From NCBI GenBank assembly GCA_964543905.1, contig CAZIZO010000008.1, positions 1-64,000 on the forward strand: a DNA stretch of 64,000 nt. The letters run 5' to 3'. Source of the stretch: GCA-016699835 sp964543905 (GTDB lineage Bacteria; Planctomycetota; Phycisphaerae; Phycisphaerales; UBA1924). Both the position numbers and the translations under genes were made by a program. Below the pieces are notes generated by a model. That model searched no databases. It was not told the origin of the DNA and worked only from the letters and a program-made list of their open reading frames with translations. Positions 1 through 8,733 of the stretch are shown here, one piece after another (position 1 is the first letter of the stretch; each line of letters begins with the position of its first letter).

Positions 1-42
1 AACGCTCAACAGCGCCGGCAGGTCCGCCACCGGCGCACGCAT
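1..42 (-). CDS. Possible N-terminus of an unrecognised gene (partial)
   Basis: An ATG whose reading frame runs off the left edge gives 14 codons with mostly G or C in third position, as in neighbouring genes. No Shine-Dalgarno sequence or TANNNT box is visible upstream. It is too short to recognise and could be chance. I see nothing else in the roughly 210 bases between it and groES. Confidence 0.25.
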   Translation of the reverse strand, partial: MRAPVADLPALLSV

Positions 43-255
43 GACTCGTGACCACTCAGACAATCGGAAACCCTTGTCCCTCCCACGAGACCCGAACAAA
101 CTCTCTCCGCCCCCAGTGTAGCAAACGACAGCCGTTCCCCCAAGGGTGGGTGCTCGTTTTCTCGTCCGGCTTCAAGGTCCCCGATGATGATTCACTCATC
201 CAGATCAGCGAATCGTCCCCAGAGTTCCTCCCCATTCCGACCGGCTATTCCCCTC

Positions 256-588
256 TTATTCCTTGCGAAACACGGCCACGACATCCTCGACCGGTATCAC
301 GTAGAGCCGGTTATCTCCCTCAAACTCAACCGGAATCGCCTGCTTGGGGTTGAACAGCACGCGGTCGTACTGCTTCAGCGGATAGTTCTCATCGCGATCC
401 ACCAACGCCGAAATGGCCACAATGCGTCCGGTAAGCGTGGGAATCTCGATCTTGTCCGGCAAGTGGATGCCGCTCTTGGTCTGCTTTTTGTCGTCGTCCT
501 TGCGGATGAGCACTCGCTTCCCGATGGGCTCGACCGTCTCGAGTTTGCTCTCCGTCTTCGCTCCCTTGGTCGGTTCAGGCTTGGTCAT
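256..588 (-). CDS. groES: Co-chaperonin GroES (Cpn10)
   Basis: This is the 10-kDa co-chaperonin that caps the GroEL folding chamber in the cytoplasm. The 110-residue protein has the family layout: a beta-strand reading VEPIGKRVLIRKD near residue 20, the mobile-loop region KQTKSGIHLPD at about 35-45, a G-R-I-V-A strand, and a C-terminal strand ending VEDVVAVF. The length fits the family, with a short basic/Thr-rich N-terminal extension of about 18 residues. No groEL lies next to it in the window. The gene diverges from the FAD oxidoreductase across 66 bases. The ATG has no Shine-Dalgarno sequence but a TACCAT hexamer ends six bases upstream, which suggests a leaderless transcript. The family assignment is secure from the sequence. 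Confidence 0.93.
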   Translation of the reverse strand: MTKPEPTKGAKTESKLETVEPIGKRVLIRKDDDKKQTKSGIHLPDKIEIPTLTGRIVAISALVDRDENYPLKQYDRVLFNPKQAIPVEFEGDNRLYVIPVEDVVAVFRKE

Positions 589-594
589 TCAGGG

Positions 595-600
595 ATGGTA
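595..600 (-). promoter_or_regulatory. Candidate -10 box for leaderless groES mRNA
   Basis: The minus strand reads TACCAT, separated by 6 nt from the groES ATG. No Shine-Dalgarno sequence is present, so transcription probably starts at or next to the start codon. Confidence 0.5.
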
Positions 601-643
601 GTGGGGGGGACGGGACTCGGTCGACCACTTCCTATCACCCTCC

Positions 644-649
644 TACCTT
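644..649 (+). promoter_or_regulatory. Candidate -10 box for a leaderless oxidoreductase mRNA
   Basis: TACCTT lies 5 nt before the ATG at 655, with no Shine-Dalgarno sequence. It favours this ATG over upstream in-frame starts. Confidence 0.45.
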
Positions 650-654
650 GCCGC

Positions 655-3600
655 ATGCCCCTCCCGGTCGTGCCTGTGAATCTCAACGCTCTCGCCCGTG
701 GACTCGCCAACGCGATCGAGGGCGAGGTCCGCTTTGGTCTGCACGATCGGCTCCTCTACGCCACCGATGCCTCGCTGTACCAGGTCGAACCCCTCGGCGT
801 CGTTATTCCCGCGAGCATCGACGACGCCGTGCGTGCCGTGCGCTATTGCGCGGCGCACAACCTGCCCATCCTCCCGCGCGGGGGAGGCACGAGCCTTGCC
901 GGGCAATGTACCAACCGTGCCGTAGTGCTTGATTTCTCTCCCAACTGTCGCCGGATCGGCTCGTGGCCTCCTTCGACGGGGTCCCCCGTGGCTGCCGGGG
1001 ACCCGGCGCCCATGCCGACATGCCGCGTCGAGCCCGGGATCACCGTCGATGAACTCAATGACGCCCTCGCCGCGACACCGTATTTCTTTGCTCCAGACCC
1101 CGCCACCAGCAAGCACGCCAACATCGGGGGGTGCATCGGGAACAATGCCGCCGGCGCGCGATCGATCAAGTACGGGCGCACCAGCGAGAGCCTGCTGGGC
1201 GTCGAAGTCTGCCTCGCGGATGGCACGCGCCTCACCCTGGACCACGGTGCCGCCCGCCGCGATCCGCGGGTCCGAGACCTCACAATCCGGGTGCTCGACG
1301 TCATCCTGCCCCGGGCGCAACTCATCCGTGATCGTTTTCCCAAGACGATCCGTCGCAACGCGGGCTACGCGCTCGACATGATCCTCGCGCAAGCGGAAGC
1401 CCAAGGCCTGAAGCCCGCAAGGGGTTCGAGAGGCGACGGTCGCCCCGGCGTGCTCCCATACTCCGAAGACCTCCTCGGGGCCATCAATCTCGCCCACCTC
1501 GTCTGCGGCTCCGAGGGCACGCTCGCGATCACCCTCGGAGCCCACCTCAAACTCCACAAGAAGCCCGCCGCGAAGGGCCTGGCCGTCGTGGGCTTCAACT
1601 CCCTGGACGCGTCCATCGAAGCGGTCCTGCCCATCCTTCCGACCAGCCCCTCCGCCGTCGAACTGCTCGACGACACGGTCATCGACCTCGCTCGTGCGAA
1701 CGCGGAATACGCTCGCTACGTCGATCTCATGCCCGCTCCGCGCTCGGGCGACCTGCGGGCCGTGCTCTACGTCGAGTATTTCTGCGACTCTCGCGACGAA
1801 CTCGACCACAACTTTGAGTTGCTTCGCTCGATCCTCGACCGGACGTGCCCCGCGGCCTCGATCGCCACCCATGCCGACGCCAAGGCCATGCTCAACGCCT
1901 GGAAACTCCGCAAGGCGGGCGAGCCCCTGCTGCACGGCATCCCAGGGCGCCGCAAGCCCATCACCTTTGTCGAGGACAACGCCGTCCCCGTCGAACGACT
2001 CGTCGAGTTTGTCCAGAAGTTCCGCGCCATCGTTCACAAGCACGGCACCCGCGCCGCCTATTACGCCCACGCGTCCGTCGGCGTCCTCCACGTCCGCCCG
2101 CTCATCGACATCCACGACCCCATGGACCGCGAACGCATGCGCCGCATCGCCGTCGAAGTCGCGGACCTTGCTCGCTCCCTCGGCGGGGTCATGTCGGGCG
2201 AGCACGGCGACGGACGCGTCCGCGGGCCCCTCCTCGAACGCTACTTCGGCCCCGAGATCATGGCCGCCTTCCGCCAGATCAAGCACATCTTCGATCCCCT
2301 CAACCTCCTCAATCCAGACAACATCGTCGAACCGCGACCCGTCGAGTCCATGACCCAGCACCTCCGCGTCGAGCCTCTCGGACGCCCACTCCACTTCCCC
2401 GGGATCGACACCTTCTTCGACTACCACGATCAGCACGGTTTCGACCACGCCGTCGAACTCTGCAACGGCTCCGGAGTCTGCCGAAAAAAGCAGGGCGGCA
2501 CCATGTGCCCCTCGTACATGGCCACGCTCGATGAACGCCACTCCACGCGGGGCCGCGGCAATGCCCTCCGCCTCGCCATCACCGGCCAGTTTCAGCACGC
2601 CTCCACAGATGAGCGGTGTGGCAAGGATGGATCGCCCGGTGCACGCCACCTGCCCGCACTCGAATCCTCCCCCTGGTCCGACCCCGACACCCTCGAAACC
2701 CTCCGCCTTTGCCTCAGTTGCAAGGCCTGCAAGACCGAGTGCCCCAGTAATGTGGACATCGCTCGCCTCAAGGCCGAGTACACGGCCCAGCATTACCGCG
2801 ATCAGGGCACGCCCCTTGCGGCGTCGCTCATGGGGAACATCCGCACGCTCAACCGCCTTGGCTCCTTGGCCGCGCCCGTGGCCAACTTCCTCGCCACCTC
2901 CAGGCCCCTGCGTGCCGTGATCAACCGTGTCCTCGCCCTGGATCCACGACGTTCACTACCGCCCTTCTCGCCGCCGCTCTCGAGCCGTTGGCGATCGTCG
3001 CCGTCCTCGTGCTCGACGAACGATGCTCCCTCCGTGGCTCTCTTCGCCGACTGCTTTACCACCTACAACGAATCCGACCTTGGGCTCGACATCCAGCACG
3101 TCCTCCAAGCGTTCGGCTATCGCATCCATCTCGCCGATGTCGGCTGCTGCGCCCGCGCCAAGATCTCCCTCGGGCTCCTCCCCCGGGCCATCGACGAGAT
3201 CGACGCCACGATCGAACGACTTGCTCCGCTCATCCGGGACGACGGGGTGCAGGCCATCCTCTTCGCCGAGCCGTCCTGTCTCTCCGCCGTCAAGGATGAT
3301 TGGCTCGCGCTGAAGTGCACCGCTCCCCTCGAAACGCGCCAGAAACTCGCCGCCAAGTCGTTTCTCGCCGAAGACTTCCTCGAACGCCACTGGTCCAAGC
3401 ACCCTCGAAGACCCGCCTTCCGCGAACTCCCCAAGTCCACCCGCGTTCTCCTTCACGGGCATTGCCACCAGAAGGCTCTGTGGGGCATCGAGACCTCTGC
3501 GGCACCCCTGCGTCGCGCCATCCCCCACCTCGAAGTCCTCGACACGGGCTGCTGCGGCATGGCGGGCTCGTTCGGCTACACCGCCGATCGGTTCGACCTC

Positions 3601-3759
3601 TCCATGAAGATCGCGGGCCTCTCGCTCGTGCCCGCCGTCCGCGGTGCTCCCACAGATTCGTGGCTCATCGCCCCGGGCACCTCCTGCCGACACCAACTCC
3701 ACGACGCCGCCCAGGTCCACGCGATCCATCCGATGTCCGCGCTCGCCAGACTCCTCTAA
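655..3759 (+). CDS. FAD-linked oxidase / Fe-S oxidoreductase fusion (GlcD-GlcF or D-lactate dehydrogenase type)
   Basis: This is a predicted membrane-associated flavoprotein that oxidises a 2-hydroxyacid such as D-lactate or glycolate and passes electrons through Fe-S clusters to the quinone pool. The 1034-residue protein has a PCMH-type FAD-binding domain with PRGGGTSLAGQ at about 74-84 and NIGGCIGNNAAGARS at about 156-170. It is followed by the FAD-oxidase C-terminal domain with SGEHGDGR. Two ferredoxin-like clusters follow, CNGSGVCRK...CPS near 603-618 and CLSCKACKTECP near 687-698. Two cysteine-rich CCG domains (GCCARAK near 828, HCHQKAL near 935, GCCGMAGS near 963) close the protein. An open frame continues 5' to 184, but homology begins only after 655 and a TANNNT box precedes this ATG. 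The exact substrate cannot be read from the sequence. Confidence 0.88.
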   Translation: MPLPVVPVNLNALARGLANAIEGEVRFGLHDRLLYATDASLYQVEPLGVVIPASIDDAVRAVRYCAAHNLPILPRGGGTSLAGQCTNRAVVLDFSPNCRRIGSWPPSTGSPVAAGDPAPMPTCRVEPGITVDELNDALAATPYFFAPDPATSKHANIGGCIGNNAAGARSIKYGRTSESLLGVEVCLADGTRLTLDHGAARRDPRVRDLTIRVLDVILPRAQLIRDRFPKTIRRNAGYALDMILAQAEAQGLKPARGSRGDGRPGVLPYSEDLLGAINLAHLVCGSEGTLAITLGAHLKLHKKPAAKGLAVVGFNSLDASIEAVLPILPTSPSAVELLDDTVIDLARANAEYARYVDLMPAPRSGDLRAVLYVEYFCDSRDELDHNFELLRSILDRTCPAASIATHADAKAMLNAWKLRKAGEPLLHGIPGRRKPITFVEDNAVPVERLVEFVQKFRAIVHKHGTRAAYYAHASVGVLHVRPLIDIHDPMDRERMRRIAVEVADLARSLGGVMSGEHGDGRVRGPLLERYFGPEIMAAFRQIKHIFDPLNLLNPDNIVEPRPVESMTQHLRVEPLGRPLHFPGIDTFFDYHDQHGFDHAVELCNGSGVCRKKQGGTMCPSYMATLDERHSTRGRGNALRLAITGQFQHASTDERCGKDGSPGARHLPALESSPWSDPDTLETLRLCLSCKACKTECPSNVDIARLKAEYTAQHYRDQGTPLAASLMGNIRTLNRLGSLAAPVANFLATSRPLRAVINRVLALDPRRSLPPFSPPLSSRWRSSPSSCSTNDAPSVALFADCFTTYNESDLGLDIQHVLQAFGYRIHLADVGCCARAKISLGLLPRAIDEIDATIERLAPLIRDDGVQAILFAEPSCLSAVKDDWLALKCTAPLETRQKLAAKSFLAEDFLERHWSKHPRRPAFRELPKSTRVLLHGHCHQKALWGIETSAAPLRRAIPHLEVLDTGCCGMAGSFGYTADRFDLSMKIAGLSLVPAVRGAPTDSWLIAPGTSCRHQLHDAAQVHAIHPMSALARLL

Positions 3760-3775
3760 ACGGTTCCCATCCGCC

Positions 3776-4258
3776 ATGTCCAATCCCCGAACACGCCCCG
3801 CCACGCCCGACGATATTCCCCTGATCCTCGCGCTGATCCGCGAACTCGCGGACTACGAGCGGGCGCCGCAGGAAGCGATCGCGACCGAGCACCTGCTCCG
3901 GCACGCGCTCTTCTCGGAGCGCCCATCGTGCGAGGCGATCATCGGCGAGGTGGACGGGGTGCCCCAAGGCTTCGCCCTCTTCTTTCACAACTTCTCCACG
4001 TGGAAGGGCAGGCAGGGCCTCTACCTCGAAGACCTCTTCGTTCGCCCCAGCGCCAGGGGAAAAGGCCTCGGCAAGGCGCTCTTCGCCCACGTCGCACGCC
4101 TCGCCGTCGAGCGGGGCTGCCCGCGCATGGAATGGGCGGTTCTGGATTGGAACACGCCCGCGATCGACTTCTACAAGTCCATGGGCGCGGTCGCGATGGA
4201 CGAGTGGACGACGTACCGCCTGAAGGACGACGCGTTGAAGCAGGCGGCTCGTGCGTGA
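3776..4258 (+). CDS. GNAT-family N-acetyltransferase, diamine acetyltransferase-like
   Basis: The gene encodes a cytoplasmic acetyl-CoA-dependent N-acetyltransferase. The 160-residue protein begins with a typical R-x-A-T-P-D-D-x-P-x-I start, then IRELADYER as in spermidine/spermine and thialysine acetyltransferases. The acetyl-CoA loop follows as LEDLFVRPSARGKGLGKALF (about residues 83-102), and the protein ends with a strand containing VLDWNTPAIDFYKSMGA. It starts 16 bases after the oxidoreductase stop codon and is probably cotranscribed with it. Polyamine-type or lysine-analogue substrates are suggested by family resemblance only. Confidence 0.82.
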   Translation: MSNPRTRPATPDDIPLILALIRELADYERAPQEAIATEHLLRHALFSERPSCEAIIGEVDGVPQGFALFFHNFSTWKGRQGLYLEDLFVRPSARGKGLGKALFAHVARLAVERGCPRMEWAVLDWNTPAIDFYKSMGAVAMDEWTTYRLKDDALKQAARA

Positions 4259-4278
4259 CGCGAGGCTCCCCAGTGCAC

Positions 4279-4303
4279 GCCGCCGGCGCGGAGCGCCGGC
4301 GGC
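4279..4303. terminator. GC-rich hairpin between convergent genes
   Basis: A perfect 11-bp stem (4279-4289 with 4293-4303) with a GGA loop lies between the converging acetyltransferase and cytochrome genes. It has no clear T-tract on either side, so it may act as a bidirectional or Rho-assisted stop. Confidence 0.45.
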
Positions 4304-4327
4304 CCGTTCAACGCACACGCTCCGATC

Positions 4328-7300
4328 TCAGCAGCCCGCTTCAAATCGGGCGAGGTAGTAGAGCAGGTCGTCGATCGTGACGCCCCCGTCGGGTGTGCCT
4401 GTTCCGCTGCCATCGTCGAGATCCGCGCCGGCGACGCCCGCTTCAAAGAGTCCGAGGTAATACAGCAGATCGTCGATCGTGACGCCTCCATCGGGCGTGC
4501 CCGTGCCCGTCCCGTCGTCCACGTCCGCCGGGCACGGGCAGGTGCCCGACTGCACGAGCGGATTCTCCGGATCGCCGCAGTGGTCGAGTTCGTCGCGGTC
4601 GTACGCGCCGTCCACGTCACGATCGATCCCCATGCGGATCTCCGAGTTCTTGGGCACGGCCGTGAACGTGATCTCGCTCCCCGGCGCCGCCGCCGCGAGC
4701 AACTGTGCATAGGTACGCGTTTCGCCCGTGCGGTCCGACTGGAAGGTGCTCGTGCTCGTCAGCGCATAACCCCGCGGGATCCCGCCTTGCCGGCCCTTCG
4801 CGATCAGACCGATCCGGTTGGCGTTCGCCTGCGCCACCAGCGTGTTGAGCATCGCCTGCTCCGCCGTCGTGAGTGTCGCCTGGCTGATCACCGTGATCTG
4901 CTTTCCGACCGCCGCGTGCGCGTCCTTGCTCGCCACGCCCGGGGGCTCCAGGGCCGTCCCGTTCGTGCTCCCGGCCGGAAGGTCCGAGCCGGAGAACGCG
5001 AGCATGAACGCCGTCAGGTTCGCAACCTCTTGGTCGCTCGCCACGGTGAACACCGGCTCACCCACAAACCGCTCGATCGAGTCCACCGAGCCGTCGTGCA
5101 AGAACCCGAACCCCGACGTGTTGAAGACCTGCGTCGCGTTGAACCCCGACTTCTGCGGCACGTTCCGCGTCTGCGGGATCTTCATCGTGATGTTCGTCGA
5201 ACCATCCACCGACACCACCGCCAGGTGACGCTGCCCCAGCGGCCCCGGCGGGATCGGTTGCAGCGTCGTGCCCACGAGCGCATAGTCCGGGCCCGCACCC
5301 GTCGGCAGCGTGTGGCACGTCACGCACGCGAACGCGTTGGCATCCAGACGACGCGCCGGGCGATAGATCGCCAACCCCTGCACCGCGTTCCCGTTGGGCA
5401 GCGGCGTCCCCGCCGCTCCAAATCGTCCCGTGCGATAGTGTCCCGGCAGCGGCAAGTTCGTCGGCAGCGAGTTGTCCAGATTCCGATACGGATTCGGCGG
5501 GAAGTGGATCGTCGCCAGGAAGTCCTCGAACTCCTGCATCTCCGTGGCCGTCAGCGTCGTGTCGTCGCCTTGCAGCCCCATGAACGCCGGCGCAAACGCC
5601 TCGATCCCGAATCGATCCCCTCGCCAGTGGTGCGGTTCTTTCCCGATGATGTCCTGCATCGTCTGCGTGGTCATCGGCCCCTTCATCGGGCTGAAGGGCT
5701 GGAACGTCGGGTTTGCCGAGCCGGGCGAGAGCCCCGGAAAGTTGAACCCGAGGTTCAGGTCCACCAGGCTCTGCATCCCCCCGCTCGGATCGCCCAAGTC
5801 CCAGGCGAGTTTGTCCATCTTGCCATCGACATGGCACGACGCGCACGCGACTTGTCCAAGCCCCGAGTTCTTGTGCGTGTCGTACAGGTGCTTGCGACCC
5901 ACCTTGATCGCGCTGGGCGTGGGGTCAAAGAAGCCCACCGTGCGCGTCACCGTCTCGGTCGTGGTGTTCACCACCGTGATCGAACCCGCAAACTTGTTGA
6001 GGACATACAACTGCGAGCGGGCCTCGTCCAACGCCATCCCCGTCGGACCTTCGCCCACCTCGATCGTCTCGCTCAGGCCCGCACGCGCGCCCGACGCGTT
6101 GATCACGACCACGTTGTTCGAGCCCATCCCGCTCACATATGCCTTGGTCCCGGCGGCATTCCACACGATCCCGCGCGGGTCGCCGATGGCTCGATCGCGC
6201 TCGCTCTGCGACGCCAACGTCGGGGTCGTGTACGTCAGGTGCGGGTTCAGATCGACGATGGTCTTCTGGCCCAGGTTGTTCGCCGAGACGCTCGCCATCT
6301 TCACGCGCACGAACGTGCCGTTGATGTTCGGCTCAAATCGAATCTCATTCGTCGCGTCCGTGCCCACCACCGTGATCGCGCCCGTCGCGGGGTTCACGCC
6401 CATCGCCATCCCGATGTTCATCAGCCCCGTCGCGTACGACACGCTCAGCGTGCCCACGTTGATCGCCGCGAGATCGTGGTCGTAGATGTCCCAGCCGATG
6501 GGGCGGCCCGAGAGCGCCGCCTGCGGCCCCGACACCAGGTTCGTCCAGTCCCCGTTGTTGTCGTCCATCCACCGCCCCGCCGCGTTCTTCTTCACGATCA
6601 GCCCAACCCGCGGCGGCGTTCCGATCCCCGGATTGATCGGCGGATTGAACGACGCGCCCGAGTTCGGGGGAGGATTGACCCCGCCATAAGGCCCCGCCGG
6701 ATCGCTCACCACGTTGGGCGGAAACGCCAGCCGCATCCCGCCCGCCGCCGAACTTCCGCCTCCCAGGATCGTCGAGCGATTCCCCGACGTGAAACTCGCC
6801 GCGTACACCGTCGTCCCGTCCGTGCTCACCGCCAGCGCACGCGGGTCTTCCATCAGCAGCGAGACGTTCGTCGGCGCCGCCGCCAGGTTCGAGAGGTCAT
6901 ACACCTGCACCACCCCGGGCAGCGCGCACGTCACAAACGCTCTGCCCCCCGCGAACACCACGTCCCTCGGTTCATCCTGCGTCGCGATCGTCCGCACCAC
7001 CCGCATCGTGCTCAGGTCCACGATGCTGATCGTGTCCGAGATCGTGTTCACCACCCACGCCTCCGTCGTCGTTCGCGCCCGCACGCTCGCCGGGTCGATC
7101 CCCACCGCCACGCTCCCCACCCAGCGCGGCGAACCGCTCGCCAGCGTGAACACCTCCAGCCTCGCATCGCCCAGGTTCACCGCGAGCAGCCTCCCCCCGT
7201 CCGGCGTCATCGTGATCGGATGCACATGCGGCGTCTCCCAGTTCACAAAGTTGTTCGGCCCGCGTGGCTCATACCCGTCCTGCATCGCATGGACGGTGCT

Positions 7301-7360
7301 CAGCCCAGGAACGCTCACGCAGACCACCGTCATCCAAACCAACGACGCTCGCTCCGCCAT
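4328..7360 (-). CDS. Exported beta-propeller / di-haem cytochrome c protein with C-terminal GC-type dockerin
   Basis: The 1010-residue protein starts with a signal peptide (hydrophobic core LVWMTVVCVSVPG, likely cut after VHA). Residues of about 40-470 form a YncE-like beta-propeller with repeated segments such as DTISIVDLSTMRVVRTI and a later GSITVVNTTTETVTRTV. A di-haem cytochrome c / MauG-like region follows, with haem motifs CASCH near residue 507 and CVTCH near 680, and the segment FGFLHDGSVDSIERF typical of that family. A DRDVDGAYDRDELD calcium-type loop precedes two dockerin-like repeats (PDGGVTIDDLLYYL), and the protein ends in Gly-Cys. The start is the third of three nearby ATGs, chosen because GGAG lies about 6 nt upstream. 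It probably acts in electron transfer or peroxidase-like oxidation outside the cytoplasmic membrane; the substrate is unknown. Confidence 0.85.
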   Translation of the reverse strand: MAERASLVWMTVVCVSVPGLSTVHAMQDGYEPRGPNNFVNWETPHVHPITMTPDGGRLLAVNLGDARLEVFTLASGSPRWVGSVAVGIDPASVRARTTTEAWVVNTISDTISIVDLSTMRVVRTIATQDEPRDVVFAGGRAFVTCALPGVVQVYDLSNLAAAPTNVSLLMEDPRALAVSTDGTTVYAASFTSGNRSTILGGGSSAAGGMRLAFPPNVVSDPAGPYGGVNPPPNSGASFNPPINPGIGTPPRVGLIVKKNAAGRWMDDNNGDWTNLVSGPQAALSGRPIGWDIYDHDLAAINVGTLSVSYATGLMNIGMAMGVNPATGAITVVGTDATNEIRFEPNINGTFVRVKMASVSANNLGQKTIVDLNPHLTYTTPTLASQSERDRAIGDPRGIVWNAAGTKAYVSGMGSNNVVVINASGARAGLSETIEVGEGPTGMALDEARSQLYVLNKFAGSITVVNTTTETVTRTVGFFDPTPSAIKVGRKHLYDTHKNSGLGQVACASCHVDGKMDKLAWDLGDPSGGMQSLVDLNLGFNFPGLSPGSANPTFQPFSPMKGPMTTQTMQDIIGKEPHHWRGDRFGIEAFAPAFMGLQGDDTTLTATEMQEFEDFLATIHFPPNPYRNLDNSLPTNLPLPGHYRTGRFGAAGTPLPNGNAVQGLAIYRPARRLDANAFACVTCHTLPTGAGPDYALVGTTLQPIPPGPLGQRHLAVVSVDGSTNITMKIPQTRNVPQKSGFNATQVFNTSGFGFLHDGSVDSIERFVGEPVFTVASDQEVANLTAFMLAFSGSDLPAGSTNGTALEPPGVASKDAHAAVGKQITVISQATLTTAEQAMLNTLVAQANANRIGLIAKGRQGGIPRGYALTSTSTFQSDRTGETRTYAQLLAAAAPGSEITFTAVPKNSEIRMGIDRDVDGAYDRDELDHCGDPENPLVQSGTCPCPADVDDGTGTGTPDGGVTIDDLLYYLGLFEAGVAGADLDDGSGTGTPDGGVTIDDLLYYLARFEAGC

Positions 7361-7572
7361 GCTCATCTCCATCCAGTTCTCTGCTTTTCCGCGACGTCCC
7401 GGGCGCACCGCTCGCGACCCTCGCAGCGTACCACAACTCCCCACATTCGCAACCTATTCCCTTCACAATCCCGCCCCCTCACCTGCCTTCATCCACCCGC
7501 GTTCGGCTTTGTGCCGGGTCGCCCTTGTCCTACGCTCCTCGCGATCCGGACGTTTCGCTCTCGGACGAGTCG

Positions 7573-8733
7573 ATGCCCAGTGTCTCCTCCCAACGCCATC
7601 TGCCCGCCTCCCGGCCCCCGCAACGCCTGCCGGCCCTCCTTTCTGGCATTTTGCTCGTCATGCTTGCGTTCGCGTGCCTCGCCACCCTGCCCTGGACCCT
7701 CGGCCGAGCACCCTCGTCCGACGTTCAATCCCTCCCGCGGTACAACGCCGGACGTGCCGACAGCGCCCTCCAACCTCCACGCTGGTGGCCCCAGCCCGAG
7801 TCACCCACGCCCTCCGCCTCGCCCCCGCTCGCGGTCCCCGAACGCTTCATTCTGGGCTCCGATCTCCTCGGGCGGAGCCTCCTCATCCGCTGCCTCGCCG
7901 GCGGGGGGATCTCCCTGTCCATCGGCCTCGCCGCCGCCGCCATTGCCGTCGTCCTCGGCACGCTCTACGGGTCACTCGCCGCCTACCTCGGCGGGCGGAT
8001 CGACGCGATCCTCATGCGCATCGTCGATGTGCTCTATGGCCTTCCCTATGTCCTTCTCGTGGTCCTCCTCGCGGTCGCTAGTAGTGCCGTCGTTGATGAG
8101 TACGTCACACGATCTCGGGAGCGCGAAAGATGGATCCAGCGGCAAGCGCCGGCCCTCGAGATCAACGTCGCCGAGGGCCAGCGCACACCCGAGAACCAAG
8201 CCGCCGCCAAGCGCGCCGCGGACGAGCAACTCCGGCAGTTGGCGCTCCAGGCGGTTCCCCCACGCGATGTCTCCCTCTCCACACGCACCACCATCGACCT
8301 CCTCACCCTCCTTCTTTCGATCTCCGGAGTGAGTTGGCTCACCATGGCCCGGGTGATCCGCGGGCAGGTCCTCACCCTCAAGGAACGACCCTTTATCGAG
8401 GCCGCCCGCGCCCTGGGCGTCTCTCCCGCACGCATTTTCTTCCGCCACCTCCTCCCCAACCTCTCCGGCACGATCATCGTCTACGCCACCCTCACCGTGC
8501 CCCAGGCGATCTTGCAGGAGTCCTTCCTCAGTTTTCTCGGTATCGGCGTCAAGCCGCCGCTCCCCAGTTGGGGCACCCTGGCCGCCGAAGGCCTCCCCGA
8601 ACTCAACGCCTATCGCTCCCACTGGTGGCTCCTCGCCTTCCCGTGTGCCCTCCTCGCCCTGACCCTCCTGGCACTCAACTTTGTGGGTGAGGGCCTCCGC
8701 GAACGCCTGGACCCCCGGAGCACCTCGCGATGA
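7573..8733 (+). CDS. Peptide-type ABC transporter permease (OppC/DppC family)
   Basis: This is an inner-membrane permease of a dipeptide/oligopeptide-type importer. The 386-residue protein has an N-terminal membrane segment (about 24-45), the family motif GSDLLGRSLLIRCLAGG, and several further membrane segments. The cytoplasmic EAA loop reads EAARALGVSPARIFFRHLLPN, and the C-terminal PSWGTLAAEGLPEL segment is typical. A hydrophilic, charged stretch of about 80 residues (EYVTRSRERERW through QAVPPRD) interrupts the transmembrane domain, unlike most OppC proteins. The ATP-binding gene overlaps its stop by 4 bases. No OppB-type permease or solute-binding protein lies alongside, so partners must be encoded elsewhere. 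The start ATG is a choice: the frame is open further upstream and no strong ribosome site is seen. Confidence 0.82.
   Translation: MPSVSSQRHLPASRPPQRLPALLSGILLVMLAFACLATLPWTLGRAPSSDVQSLPRYNAGRADSALQPPRWWPQPESPTPSASPPLAVPERFILGSDLLGRSLLIRCLAGGGISLSIGLAAAAIAVVLGTLYGSLAAYLGGRIDAILMRIVDVLYGLPYVLLVVLLAVASSAVVDEYVTRSRERERWIQRQAPALEINVAEGQRTPENQAAAKRAADEQLRQLALQAVPPRDVSLSTRTTIDLLTLLLSISGVSWLTMARVIRGQVLTLKERPFIEAARALGVSPARIFFRHLLPNLSGTIIVYATLTVPQAILQESFLSFLGIGVKPPLPSWGTLAAEGLPELNAYRSHWWLLAFPCALLALTLLALNFVGEGLRERLDPRSTSR

Noticed and set aside
643..2793. 716-codon open frame antisense to the FAD/Fe-S oxidoreductase
   Set aside because: Its translation is the acidic, Gly/Val/Glu-rich composition that high-GC genes give on the opposite strand, and the sense protein has clear catalytic motifs.
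4580..8332. 1250-codon plus-strand open frame over the cytochrome gene
   Set aside because: The product is Arg/His/Pro-rich and low in hydrophobic order, a shadow of the minus-strand gene, which has a signal peptide, haem motifs and dockerin repeats.
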